Positions 56,941-64,000 of a stretch of DNA of 64,000 nt are shown here, piece by piece. Each line of letters opens with the position of its first letter. Position 1 is the stretch's first letter. The notes under the pieces were generated by a model. That model was not told where the DNA came from, searched no databases, and saw only the letters and a list, made by a program, of their open reading frames with translations. Both the position numbers and the translations under genes were made by a program. The stretch is from Lachnospiraceae bacterium (GTDB taxonomy: Bacteria; Bacillota; Clostridia; Lachnospirales; Lachnospiraceae). The DNA is taken from positions 1-64,000 of the forward strand of contig CAJTAL010000020.1 of the NCBI GenBank assembly GCA_910574285.1, given 5' to 3'.

Positions 56941-58251
56941 ATGTATGAAGAAATTATATCAGGACTTACGACCTTTATCGGGAAGAGCCCGACAGCATTT
57001 CATGCAGTGGCGAATATGGGAGCTGTTTTGCGGGAGAATGGGTATCAGAGGCTGAACGAAGGAGAGGCATGGGATATCCGGCAGGACGGGAAATATTATG
57101 TGACCCGGAATGACTCGAGTATTATTGCGCTGCATATCGGTTCAAAACTTGAGGATTACAGTTTTAAGATCGCAGCCTCCCATAGTGATTCTCCGACATT
57201 TAAGATCAAAGAGAATGCCGAGATACAGGTGAAGGACAGATATATGAAGCTGAATACGGAAGGCTATGGAGGGATGCTGTGCGTCGCGTGGTTTGACCGT
57301 CCGCTTTCTGTTGCCGGCCGGGTTATGGTAAAGGAAGGGGAGAGATACGCCGCAAGATTATTATGCGTTGACAGAGATCTGCTGTTAATTCCTAATATGG
57401 CGATTCATATGAACCGTGAAGTTAATAACGGCTATGTCTATAATAAGCAGACAGACATGCTGCCGCTGTTCGGGGGAAGCGAATGCGGGAAGGGGGATTT
57501 TAAGAGATTTATTGCGAAGGAGTTGGGGGTAGGCAAAGAGGATATCTATGGGATGGATTTGTATCTTTATAATCGGATGGCTCCTTCCGTGTGGGGAATG
57601 AATCAGGAGTATATATCCTGCCCGCAGTTAGATGATCTGCAGTGTGCATATACTTCTCTTCAAGGATTTCTTCAGGGGGAAGACGAACGTGCGGTAAACG
57701 TATTCGCGTGCTTTGACAATGAAGAGGTGGGATCCGGAACCAAACAGGGCGCGGCTTCTACATTCCTGTATGACGTACTTTATCGTGTGAACCTGAGTCT
57801 TGGAAAAGGAGAAGAGGAATTCTACCGTGCGGCAGCAAAGGGATTCATGCTTAGCTGTGATAATGCGCATGCGGTTCATCCCAACCATACAGACAAGACG
57901 GATGAAGGCAACTGCGTGTACATGAATGAAGGAATTGTTGTAAAATCACATGCCGGACAGAAGTATACCAGCGATGCCGTAAGCATTGCCGTATTCCGTG
58001 GAATCTGTGAAGAGGCAGGGGTGCCGCTTCAGTTTTTTTCCAACCGTTCTGATATGGCGGGCGGAAGTACGCTGGGCAATATCGCTATGTCACAGGTATC
58101 TATGAACAGCATTGATATCGGCTTGCCCCAGCTTGCGATGCATTCCTCATATGAAACTGCCGGGGTAAAAGACAGTTATTACATGATCCAGGCAGTGAGG
58201 CGATTCTTTGAAAGCCATATAGACATATTACCGGTTGACTCGCTGCCATAG
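56941..58251 (+). CDS. apeB: M18 family aminopeptidase
   Basis: A 436-residue dinuclear-zinc aminopeptidase that removes N-terminal residues from peptides in the cytoplasm. Zinc-binding segments: AASHSDSPTFK, FDNEEVGSGTKQGAAS, SCDNAHAVHPNH and QLAMHSSYETAG at the C-terminus. Length is normal. GAGGTGAAGAG precedes ATG 56941. The asparaginase gene follows after 27 bases on the same strand, so the two probably form an amino-acid salvage operon. Confidence 0.9.
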   Translation: MYEEIISGLTTFIGKSPTAFHAVANMGAVLRENGYQRLNEGEAWDIRQDGKYYVTRNDSSIIALHIGSKLEDYSFKIAASHSDSPTFKIKENAEIQVKDRYMKLNTEGYGGMLCVAWFDRPLSVAGRVMVKEGERYAARLLCVDRDLLLIPNMAIHMNREVNNGYVYNKQTDMLPLFGGSECGKGDFKRFIAKELGVGKEDIYGMDLYLYNRMAPSVWGMNQEYISCPQLDDLQCAYTSLQGFLQGEDERAVNVFACFDNEEVGSGTKQGAASTFLYDVLYRVNLSLGKGEEEFYRAAAKGFMLSCDNAHAVHPNHTDKTDEGNCVYMNEGIVVKSHAGQKYTSDAVSIAVFRGICEEAGVPLQFFSNRSDMAGGSTLGNIAMSQVSMNSIDIGLPQLAMHSSYETAGVKDSYYMIQAVRRFFESHIDILPVDSLP

Positions 58252-58278
58252 GGAGTCAGGAAGGGAGAAATACAGAAG

Positions 58279-59301
58279 ATGCGAAAGATACTGATGATAG
58301 GGACCGGCGGTACAATAGCCTCTACACCGACAGAATACGGACTGGCTCCCGGGCTTACTCCGTCTGATATCCTGTCCTATATTCCGGCAGTAGGGCAGGT
58401 ATGTGAGGTGGATACCATACAAGTCTGTAATCTGGACAGTACGAATGTAACGCCGATGCATTGGCAATTGTTAGCGAGAACTGTTGAAGAACATTATGGG
58501 AAATACGACGGTTTCGTAATCTGCCACGGTACAGACACTCTGGCATATACTGCGGCGGCGCTTTCTTATATGATCCAAAATTCAGCGAAGCCCATCGTGG
58601 TTACAGGAGCACAGAAACCGATCCAGATGGATGTGACGGATGCCAGGACGAATCTTCTTGACAGTTTTATCTACGCGGCGGACGGCGAATCACAGGGAGT
58701 AAATATTGTGTTTGACGGGAAAGTAATCGCCGGTACGCGCGCGAAAAAGGAACGTGCGAAGAGCTACGACGCGTTTTCGAGCATTAATTTCCCTTATCTT
58801 GCAGTAATCCAGGAGGGTATGATCGTACGATATATCAGAGAACCTGCTTATGAAGCGCCGGTTGTTTTCAGTTATGATATGAAAGACAGCGTATATGTAT
58901 TAAAGTTGATTCCGGGAATGCACGCAAGTATTCTGCCGTATCTGTTCGAGCATTACGGCTGCCTTGTAATCGAGAGCTTTGGAGTAGGAGGAATTCCGAG
59001 TACGCTGGTACAGGAATTTTATCAGGAGATGAAGCGATGGGAGGGCAGGGGAAAATATGTTGTGATGACGACCCAGGTGGCAAATGAGGGAAGTAATATG
59101 ACAGTTTACGAGGTTGGTAAGCGTGTGAAGCAAGAGTTCAAACTTTTTGAGGCATACGATATGACCCTGGAGGCTGTGATCACAAAGATGATGTGGCTGA
59201 TGGGGAAAGGCGTGACAGATTATGAGGAGATGAAGAAGAGTTTCTATACGGAAATCAATCACGATATTTTATTTACGAAGAGACTGGAAAGCGAGGGATA
59301 A
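58279..59301 (+). CDS. ansA: L-asparaginase, type I
   Basis: A 340-residue cytoplasmic amidohydrolase converting asparagine to aspartate and ammonia. The first catalytic Thr is in MIGTGGTIAST, and the second triad segment is VICHGTDTLAYTAAAL. There is no signal peptide, and the dimer-type I length fits. GGAAGGGAG precedes ATG 58279. The region after it (59302-59394) up to the convergent gene shows no clear terminator. Confidence 0.92.
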   Translation: MRKILMIGTGGTIASTPTEYGLAPGLTPSDILSYIPAVGQVCEVDTIQVCNLDSTNVTPMHWQLLARTVEEHYGKYDGFVICHGTDTLAYTAAALSYMIQNSAKPIVVTGAQKPIQMDVTDARTNLLDSFIYAADGESQGVNIVFDGKVIAGTRAKKERAKSYDAFSSINFPYLAVIQEGMIVRYIREPAYEAPVVFSYDMKDSVYVLKLIPGMHASILPYLFEHYGCLVIESFGVGGIPSTLVQEFYQEMKRWEGRGKYVVMTTQVANEGSNMTVYEVGKRVKQEFKLFEAYDMTLEAVITKMMWLMGKGVTDYEEMKKSFYTEINHDILFTKRLESEG

Positions 59302-59394
59302 TAAGAGTTCGGTATGAATTTGCACGTCCCCTTACCTATATGCAGCGCATAGACGTCGGTTAGCAGACGCGCAATAGTCATGAATTCATGTAAT

Positions 59395-60027
59395 TCATGC
59401 AGTTTTCAGCGGATGTCGGATCACGGTTTTTAAGTTCGCCGGTTTACATCTGCGTGCATCGCTTAGATAGATTTCATGATGGCGGCGATATCCGGCCATA
59501 TCCAATTCGTATCCATGTGATTTGGCAAATGTGTCCATCGCGGCTATGGTTGCCGGTTCGTCGTCATAAGGGCCGATATGCATACATTGAACACATACTC
59601 CTTCATCATAGGTAAGAAATTCTACTTTAGAATAATCCGTTTTTTTCTTCGTAGCGGCTTCGGATATTGCCCATTCATAATCCTTCTTTGTTACGAACTC
59701 CGGAAGGCGTATCATGGAAATCCATTCGAAGTCCTCTTTTCTGAAATAATCGATGCCCTCTATGCCGGATTGCCACCAGAGTCCTTCCAGCGGCGGTACT
59801 ACATAATCAAAATATCCGTCGATCTGGTGATTCCCCCGTTTACTCATTTTAATTGTAAAGGCAATGCCATAGAGCAGACCGATGGATTGCTTATATGCTC
59901 CGTCTTCTTCGTTGGGGTTCCCTTTCCCACGGACGGAGATAAAGTTCATAGACGGAATGGTAATGATCTCCGGTCTGTTCTTTGGCAGATAGAATTCCTT
60001 GTATTCTTTCTTGTAATCAAATGCCAT
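59395..60027 (-). CDS. GyrI-like small-molecule-binding protein (long form)
   Basis: A 210-residue protein with a SHS2/GyrI-like fold: IITIPSMNFISVRGKGNPNE at the front and a C-terminal half with VQCMHIGPYDDEPATIAAMD and GYRRHHEIYLSD. This family (YdeI-like/DUF) binds hydrophobic small molecules or hydrolyses certain toxins; no DNA-binding part is present. It is followed in the same direction by nothing else and preceded 2 bases upstream by the TfoX-like gene, so those two are cotranscribed. Confidence 0.8.
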   Translation of the reverse strand: MAFDYKKEYKEFYLPKNRPEIITIPSMNFISVRGKGNPNEEDGAYKQSIGLLYGIAFTIKMSKRGNHQIDGYFDYVVPPLEGLWWQSGIEGIDYFRKEDFEWISMIRLPEFVTKKDYEWAISEAATKKKTDYSKVEFLTYDEGVCVQCMHIGPYDDEPATIAAMDTFAKSHGYELDMAGYRRHHEIYLSDARRCKPANLKTVIRHPLKTA

Positions 60028-60029
60028 GT

Positions 60030-60359
60030 CTATTTTTTCTCCTTTTTCTTTTTGGGCTTCGGTTCAGGAAGCTCCCGGCAGGTTGATATCACCAGATCTG
60101 CCAGAAGTTCCTGATCTTCTATGTCTTCAATGAGCAAATGGTTTTTTGCTCCTTTATAAGGAGGCGCTTCCGGCAGGTCCGGGCAAAGTTTCCGTCCGGC
60201 TTCCGTTATCTTGATAAAAAGCTGGTCGTCACAGACCACGGCAAAGAATTTACCGTCGCAATAAAATCCATATTCTCCAAACATCTTCCGATAAGTGATG
60301 ACTCCGGCAGACTTAAGCTGATCGGCAATATACTCCACAAATTCAATTTTTGATGCCAT
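60030..60359 (-). CDS. TfoX/Sxy N-terminal domain protein
   Basis: A 109-residue protein matching the TfoX N-terminal domain: IADQLKSAGVITYRKMFGEY, GFYCDGKFFAVVCDDQLFIK and AKNHLLIEDIEDQELLADL. It ends in a lysine-rich tail. In proteobacteria TfoX regulates competence; single-domain versions in Firmicutes have no known role. It lies 2 bases before the GyrI-like gene. Confidence 0.85.
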   Translation of the reverse strand: MASKIEFVEYIADQLKSAGVITYRKMFGEYGFYCDGKFFAVVCDDQLFIKITEAGRKLCPDLPEAPPYKGAKNHLLIEDIEDQELLADLVISTCRELPEPKPKKKKEKK

Positions 60360-60414
60360 AGCGATTCTCCTTACAATCGTATTTCCCTGAGCAACAGGTT
60401 TTGAATAAAATTAA

Positions 60415-60876
60415 TTATATCAGGCCTACATAGATATGGATCTCGGCGTGATCCATACTGTCATTTTGATATTCTTCATAATCACATTGAAAAGTTCTTG
60501 GCAGATCCATCTGCCATATCTCCTGCCATGCCGAAGCAACCGCCTGAACCATATCTCCGTGTACTATGAACTTTGCATACCGGCCGGCCGGTATCCGGCA
60601 GACAGTATATCTGTCAGATTCTTCTTCCTGCGGTTCGGCGGATGTTTCACAGCCGACTATTATAGTATAATCCTCTTTTTCATCCCCCGCAAAGTCAGTG
60701 TAGATACCAAGGGCTTTTGCATTGGCTTTCTCTGGTATGGATGCATAGATGCCTTCATTATAGAAGCGGTTCCAGAGACCGCCGATTACGGCGCCCATGT
60801 CGGGCGACAGGTTATTCGTGCGCGCAGATATACCTACGGCAATTTTTTCTTTTAATGTTACGATTTCATATTCCAT
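60415..60876 (-). CDS. GyrI-like / AraC effector-binding domain protein
   Basis: A 153-residue stand-alone effector-binding domain: VTLKEKIAVGISARTNNLSP at the N-terminus, YTIIVGCETSAEP and CRIPAGRYAKFIVHGD in the middle, and a C-terminal DHAEIHIYVGLI. It resembles the small-molecule-binding half of AraC/MerR-type regulators. No helix-turn-helix is present. It sits beside another GyrI-like gene and a WYL regulator, all on the minus strand. Confidence 0.82.
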   Translation of the reverse strand: MEYEIVTLKEKIAVGISARTNNLSPDMGAVIGGLWNRFYNEGIYASIPEKANAKALGIYTDFAGDEKEDYTIIVGCETSAEPQEEESDRYTVCRIPAGRYAKFIVHGDMVQAVASAWQEIWQMDLPRTFQCDYEEYQNDSMDHAEIHIYVGLI

Positions 60877-60958
60877 GTTTTGTCCATCCTTTCATCTTTG
60901 CATAGCAATTTTTTACTTGATGGACATATTCTAGCAGATAAAACAGGACAACAGTATG

Positions 60959-61867
60959 TCATGTTTCTAAATATTTTTTACGGATTCCTTCTGCAAACGC
61001 CAAAATATCCTGTCTGAGTTCTGACGGTTCTAAAAGTTCGGCTCCGTCTCCAAAGGATGCGATCCAGCCGATAATGCTTGTCTTGTCCGTAAACCCAAAA
61101 GAAAAGAGCAGGGTACCGTCGGATTGTTCAATAAAGCTCTCCGGTCCGAATTCTTCCACAAGCCTCCATTTGTATTCCGGTTGGATTCTTGCTTTTATCT
61201 GATAAGCATAGGGAAATACTTTCTCTAAAGAAAAGTCAGGAAGCGGGTTGGAACGTTTTTCGAAAACACCGTTTAATTTTAGATCTGTCATCCGGTTCAA
61301 TTTGAACAGACGATAATCCTCCCTGGATTCACACCATCCCCACACATACCAGCTTGCCCACTGGAATATCAGGTCATAGGGTTCGATGGTCCGGGCGGAC
61401 TCTCCTTTTGGCGCAAAATAGAGGAAGGAAACCTTCTTCCGGGAGAGGATTGCAGTGTGCAGCAATTCTATCTTCGGTGCAAGGGTGTCCTTGTACCAGG
61501 AAGAGAGGTCAATTAAGATATGTGTATCCCCTGCGAGGAGGTTGGACGCGCCTGCAGAAAATTTCTCCATCAACTGTGCATAACGGTTCGTGCCGCTTAT
61601 GCTGTACAGGCTGCGTAAACCTGCCAGGATAGCCTGCATATCTGAAGTGGTAAGCAGGGTGCGGTCAATCTTATAATCTTCCATGATCGAGACACCGCCG
61701 TTCTGTCCGGATTCTGTAACCAGCGGAATCCCCGCCATACACAGAGCTTCGATATCCCGGTTGATGGTGCGGCGGGAGACCTCAAACTTTTCTGCAAGAT
61801 AAGGCGCCGTTACTTTTTCTTTTTGCAACAGAATCGACAAGATTCCGATCATTCGGTCTAATTTCAT
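60959..61867 (-). CDS. YafY-type regulator with HTH and WYL domain
   Basis: A 302-residue transcription factor. The N-terminal helix-turn-helix is at about 1-60 (LAEKFEVSRRTINRDIEALC), and the WYL domain at about 140-300 includes VSFLYFAPKGESARTIEPYD and WASWYVWGWCESREDYRLFK. WYL domains sense ligands or nucleic acids. It probably controls the neighbouring minus-strand GyrI-like gene 82 bases downstream. Confidence 0.88.
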   Translation of the reverse strand: MKLDRMIGILSILLQKEKVTAPYLAEKFEVSRRTINRDIEALCMAGIPLVTESGQNGGVSIMEDYKIDRTLLTTSDMQAILAGLRSLYSISGTNRYAQLMEKFSAGASNLLAGDTHILIDLSSWYKDTLAPKIELLHTAILSRKKVSFLYFAPKGESARTIEPYDLIFQWASWYVWGWCESREDYRLFKLNRMTDLKLNGVFEKRSNPLPDFSLEKVFPYAYQIKARIQPEYKWRLVEEFGPESFIEQSDGTLLFSFGFTDKTSIIGWIASFGDGAELLEPSELRQDILAFAEGIRKKYLET

Positions 61868-61898
61868 TCCGTACGCCTTTCCGTCTTAGATGTATACA

Positions 61899-62492
61899 CT
61901 AATCTATGACTTTAACAGATGTAATGACGGGCTGATCGTCCGGGTCTACCGTTCCGTCGCCGTCCTGCACAGGAGTATCTTCGCAGATCTCATCCACAAT
62001 CTCGATCCCGTCTGTCACATGACCGAAAGCTGCGTAACTTCCATCCAGAAACTGGCTGTCTTCGTGAACGATGAAAAACTGGGAAGAAGCGCTGTCCGGA
62101 TCGTTAGATCTCGCCATGGAAATCACGCCTCTGTCATGTGAGATATCGTTCTCTACGCCGTTTTGAGCAAATTCGCCTTTGATTTCTTCATCGGAGCCGC
62201 CGGTCCCGTCTCCCAGAGGATCGCCGCCCTGAATCATAAAGCCGCTGATAATTCTATGAAAGGTCAGGCCGTCGTAGAAACCGTCTTCTGCAAGCTGAAT
62301 AAAATTAGAGACGGTAACAGGGGCGGTGTCTGCATCCAGTTCCAGTTTGATGGTGCCATAATCCTTTACTTTAATTTCGACATGATGCAGCCCCTCAGAA
62401 TAGGCTTTTTCATCCTTGTCCTTTGCCCCGCATCCGGTAAGGGCGGCGGCAAAGAAGAAAACACATAAAAAGTATGCCAGTGCTTTTTGCAT
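61899..62492 (-). CDS. cyclophilin-type peptidyl-prolyl isomerase lipoprotein
   Basis: A 197-residue protein. The lipobox is ALTGCGAK with Cys21, so it folds proteins at the outer face of the membrane. The cyclophilin domain has FYDGLTFHRIISGFMIQGGD, VISMARSNDPDSASSQFFIV and SYAAFGHVTDGIEIVDEI, the complete core with the catalytic Arg in FHRI. The gene is monocistronic on the minus strand. Confidence 0.9.
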   Translation of the reverse strand: MQKALAYFLCVFFFAAALTGCGAKDKDEKAYSEGLHHVEIKVKDYGTIKLELDADTAPVTVSNFIQLAEDGFYDGLTFHRIISGFMIQGGDPLGDGTGGSDEEIKGEFAQNGVENDISHDRGVISMARSNDPDSASSQFFIVHEDSQFLDGSYAAFGHVTDGIEIVDEICEDTPVQDGDGTVDPDDQPVITSVKVID

Positions 62493-62613
62493 AATCCTTC
62501 CTCCGATCTGTATAATATAATTTCCTTAAGCTATGAGTTATATTACCACAATCAGAGGGGGATTACAATTTTTTTCGAGAGAGCGCGGGGGAATTGTTCA
62601 GGTCAGACTTCAG

Positions 62614-63357
62614 TTATGCCAGTATCGCCGCGCCGATCGCCCCGGCATATCTCGCGAGGGGTGTGGTTTTTACCGGTGCGTTCAAGGCCTTTGCAAGGCG
62701 CTCTACGATATATGTGTCCTCACAAAGTCCGCCTGTCAGAAAATATTGGTCGTTTGGAACTTGTGCAAGAAGGGACACGACTTTGTTTACTACGGATTCG
62801 ATTACGCCGAATGCAATATCCTCCCGCGGAGTTTCTTTTCCAATCAGGCTGATCACTTCTGATTCTGCAAATACCGTACACATGGAACTGATGGTGATCT
62901 CTTTTCCTTTCCGGGCCAGGGCAGAGAGTTCCTGAGGCGTAAGCCCAAGCCGATTTGTCATTACTTCCAGAAATTTTCCTGTTCCGGCAGAACATTTATC
63001 GTTCATGATAAATTTCATGACACGTCCGTTCTTCAGAGAAATCCCTTTTGTATCCTGACCGCCGATATCGATGATAGTTCCGTTCTCGCCGAAAAGAAAA
63101 TAAGACCCTTTCCCGTGACAGGTAATCTCGGTTACGACATCATCGGCGTAGGGTACGGAAATACGTCCGTATCCGGTGGCAACGTATTTTGCATTTTCTT
63201 TTGTAATTCCTTCGGCTTCCAGTGTGTCATAGATCTTATCTGCCACTTTCCGGCTGCTGAATCCAGTGTCCAGAAGGATGGTTTTTATCACTTCTCCTTC
63301 GTTTATCACGGCTGCTTTTGCGGCGCTGGAACCTATATCTATTCCTACCTGGTACAT
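62614..63357 (-). CDS. 2-hydroxyacyl-CoA dehydratase activase (HgdC-like)
   Basis: A 247-residue ASKHA ATPase that passes an electron to a 2-hydroxyacyl-CoA dehydratase. Motifs are VGIDIGSSAAKAAVINEG (phosphate 1), IDIGGQDTKGISL (phosphate 2) and the two cluster Cys in NDKCSAGTGKFLEV and SMCTVFAESEVISL, which bridge a [4Fe-4S] cluster in the dimer. It follows the dehydratase-like gene on the minus strand with a terminator-like hairpin between them. GGAGG lies before the ATG at 63357. Confidence 0.88.
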   Translation of the reverse strand: MYQVGIDIGSSAAKAAVINEGEVIKTILLDTGFSSRKVADKIYDTLEAEGITKENAKYVATGYGRISVPYADDVVTEITCHGKGSYFLFGENGTIIDIGGQDTKGISLKNGRVMKFIMNDKCSAGTGKFLEVMTNRLGLTPQELSALARKGKEITISSMCTVFAESEVISLIGKETPREDIAFGVIESVVNKVVSLLAQVPNDQYFLTGGLCEDTYIVERLAKALNAPVKTTPLARYAGAIGAAILA

Positions 63358-63385
63358 TTTTATCTTCCTCCTTTTTCAGATCAAG

Positions 63386-63419
63386 TTAAAAAGAGCAGAG
63401 GGGTTATCCCCTGCTCTTA
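63386..63419 (-). terminator. terminator-like hairpin between dehydratase and activase genes
   Basis: On the minus strand AAGAGCAGGGG pairs with CCCCTCTGCTCTT (two-base bulge) around a short loop, followed by TTTAAC. It sits after the dehydratase-like gene and before the activase, so it may reduce rather than stop read-through. Confidence 0.65.
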
Positions 63420-63433
63420 TTGCTGTACATATA

Positions 63434-64000
63434 TTATAACATTTCGATAAATGCGGCGAGCCTTGTCTCGATCTGCCCGCTGTCTGTCGTGGAATAGTCC
63501 GTTTCCAGCTTCATATATGGGATGCCTTCGTCATCGCACATGTTCTGCATCAGAGTAGATTCCACATTGAAAGTATGACATGCCTGGAGTACCATCTCAA
63601 CGACGCCGTCAACCTTGTACTTCCGGCACATCTCTCTGGTATTCGCGATGCGGCCTTCGTTCGTCGTCATGACTGAACAGTGGATCTCAAGGTAGCGGTC
63701 GGAAATAGCCCTTAAGATGTCATCTGCGTCCTCGTCAACAAGCATTTTCTGTGTCCGTTCACCGCCGCAGTCGTCAAGGCAGACGATTACGCCGCCGTTA
63801 TTCTCTATAGTCATGCCGACTTTCTGAATCACGCCGGTAGAAGGACAGCCTGTCAGGAGTATTCTCTTAGCCTTCTCGTCCACAGGCTTTGCTCCGTTGG
63901 CCAATGCTTCTTTTGCAGCGTCCACTTTGGCCTTGTAGCTCGCGTGCTGTGCGTCAACACCGAAATTAAACATTCCCTGGGCGAGGGTAGACATGACTTC
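63434..64000 (-). CDS. 2-hydroxyacyl-CoA dehydratase subunit (HgdB/D-like), cut by the window edge
   Basis: The C-terminal 188 residues of a dehydratase subunit; the frame stays open to the right edge. Conserved parts: [54 protein letters not shown] and the late [15 protein letters not shown], with Cys that coordinate the iron-sulphur cluster. Together with the activase this could dehydrate 2-hydroxyacyl-CoAs in amino-acid fermentation, or belong to the related benzoyl-CoA reductase-like proteins of unknown role. The start is outside the window. Confidence 0.85.
   Translation of the reverse strand, partial: EVMSTLAQGMFNFGVDAQHASYKAKVDAAKEALANGAKPVDEKAKRILLTGCPSTGVIQKVGMTIENNGGVIVCLDDCGGERTQKMLVDEDADDILRAISDRYLEIHCSVMTTNEGRIANTREMCRKYKVDGVVEMVLQACHTFNVESTLMQNMCDDEGIPYMKLETDYSTTDSGQIETRLAAFIEML

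Overview
The window looks like a chromosomal segment of a gut clostridium, most likely Lachnospiraceae (Bacillota). Evidence is the sporulation genes (gpr, spoIIP, a spoIIM-like gene), the clostridial order scpA-scpB-dacF-recA-recX with rny nearby, strong AGGAGG ribosome sites, a Gram-positive SOS box (CGAACATCTGTTCG) before recA, and 2-hydroxyacyl-CoA dehydratase genes at the right edge. No rRNA, tRNA or CRISPR array was recognised. The genus cannot be fixed from the sequence alone.

Bases 1 to about 27,340 are accessory, visibly AT-rich and full of mobile DNA. First comes a class II lanthipeptide locus: an ABC-2 permease (probably immunity), a 62-residue precursor (lanA) bracketed by 28-bp inverted repeats, the synthetase lanM, a dead IS3-type element that itself carries a 223-bp insert, the peptidase-containing exporter lanT, and a secreted DUF6973-like protein, then a wrecked alpha/beta hydrolase gene. 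Next (9.6-17.7 kb) is a mobile module: a sigma-region-4-like protein, three tiny stop/start-coupled ORFs, a DinG/XPD-type helicase, three consecutive tyrosine recombinases and a TnpC-like protein (Tn554/recombinase-in-trio style). Then comes a defence-like island (17.8-27.3 kb): a 584-aa protein with a DUF4365-type nuclease signature, a 144-bp palindromic element, an ABC-three-component (ABC-3C) system whose SMC/Rad50-like ATPase is split by a 1,326-bp IS with an exact 7-bp target duplication, an ABC-ATPase fragment, and a DUF4143-type AAA protein behind four TTGCGCA motifs.

From 27.4 kb the core chromosome begins: rpsT (minus), gpr, spoIIP, a type IIA topoisomerase pair (parE/parC-like), a phosphoesterase, scpA, scpB, dacF, recA, recX. 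Between recX and rny lie a chimeric epimerase-kinase ORF and a polyol dehydrogenase. A 91-bp repeat sits directly behind the terminators of both recX and rny.

44.7-54.8 kb is an arabinoside/sugar-utilisation cluster: IclR regulator, binding protein, two permeases, DUF624 protein, GH51 arabinofuranosidase, class II aldolase, ADP-dependent sugar kinase and iron alcohol dehydrogenase. Its import arm is broken: the binding protein has an in-frame TGA and the first permease has a frameshift plus a deletion, while the downstream enzymes are intact. The rest (54.8-64 kb) is ordinary: NUDIX hydrolase, SpoIIM-like protein, a lethal-factor-like metallopeptidase lipoprotein, M18 aminopeptidase, asparaginase, GyrI-like and TfoX-like proteins, a WYL regulator, a cyclophilin lipoprotein, and the acyl-CoA dehydratase activase and dehydratase subunit running off the edge.
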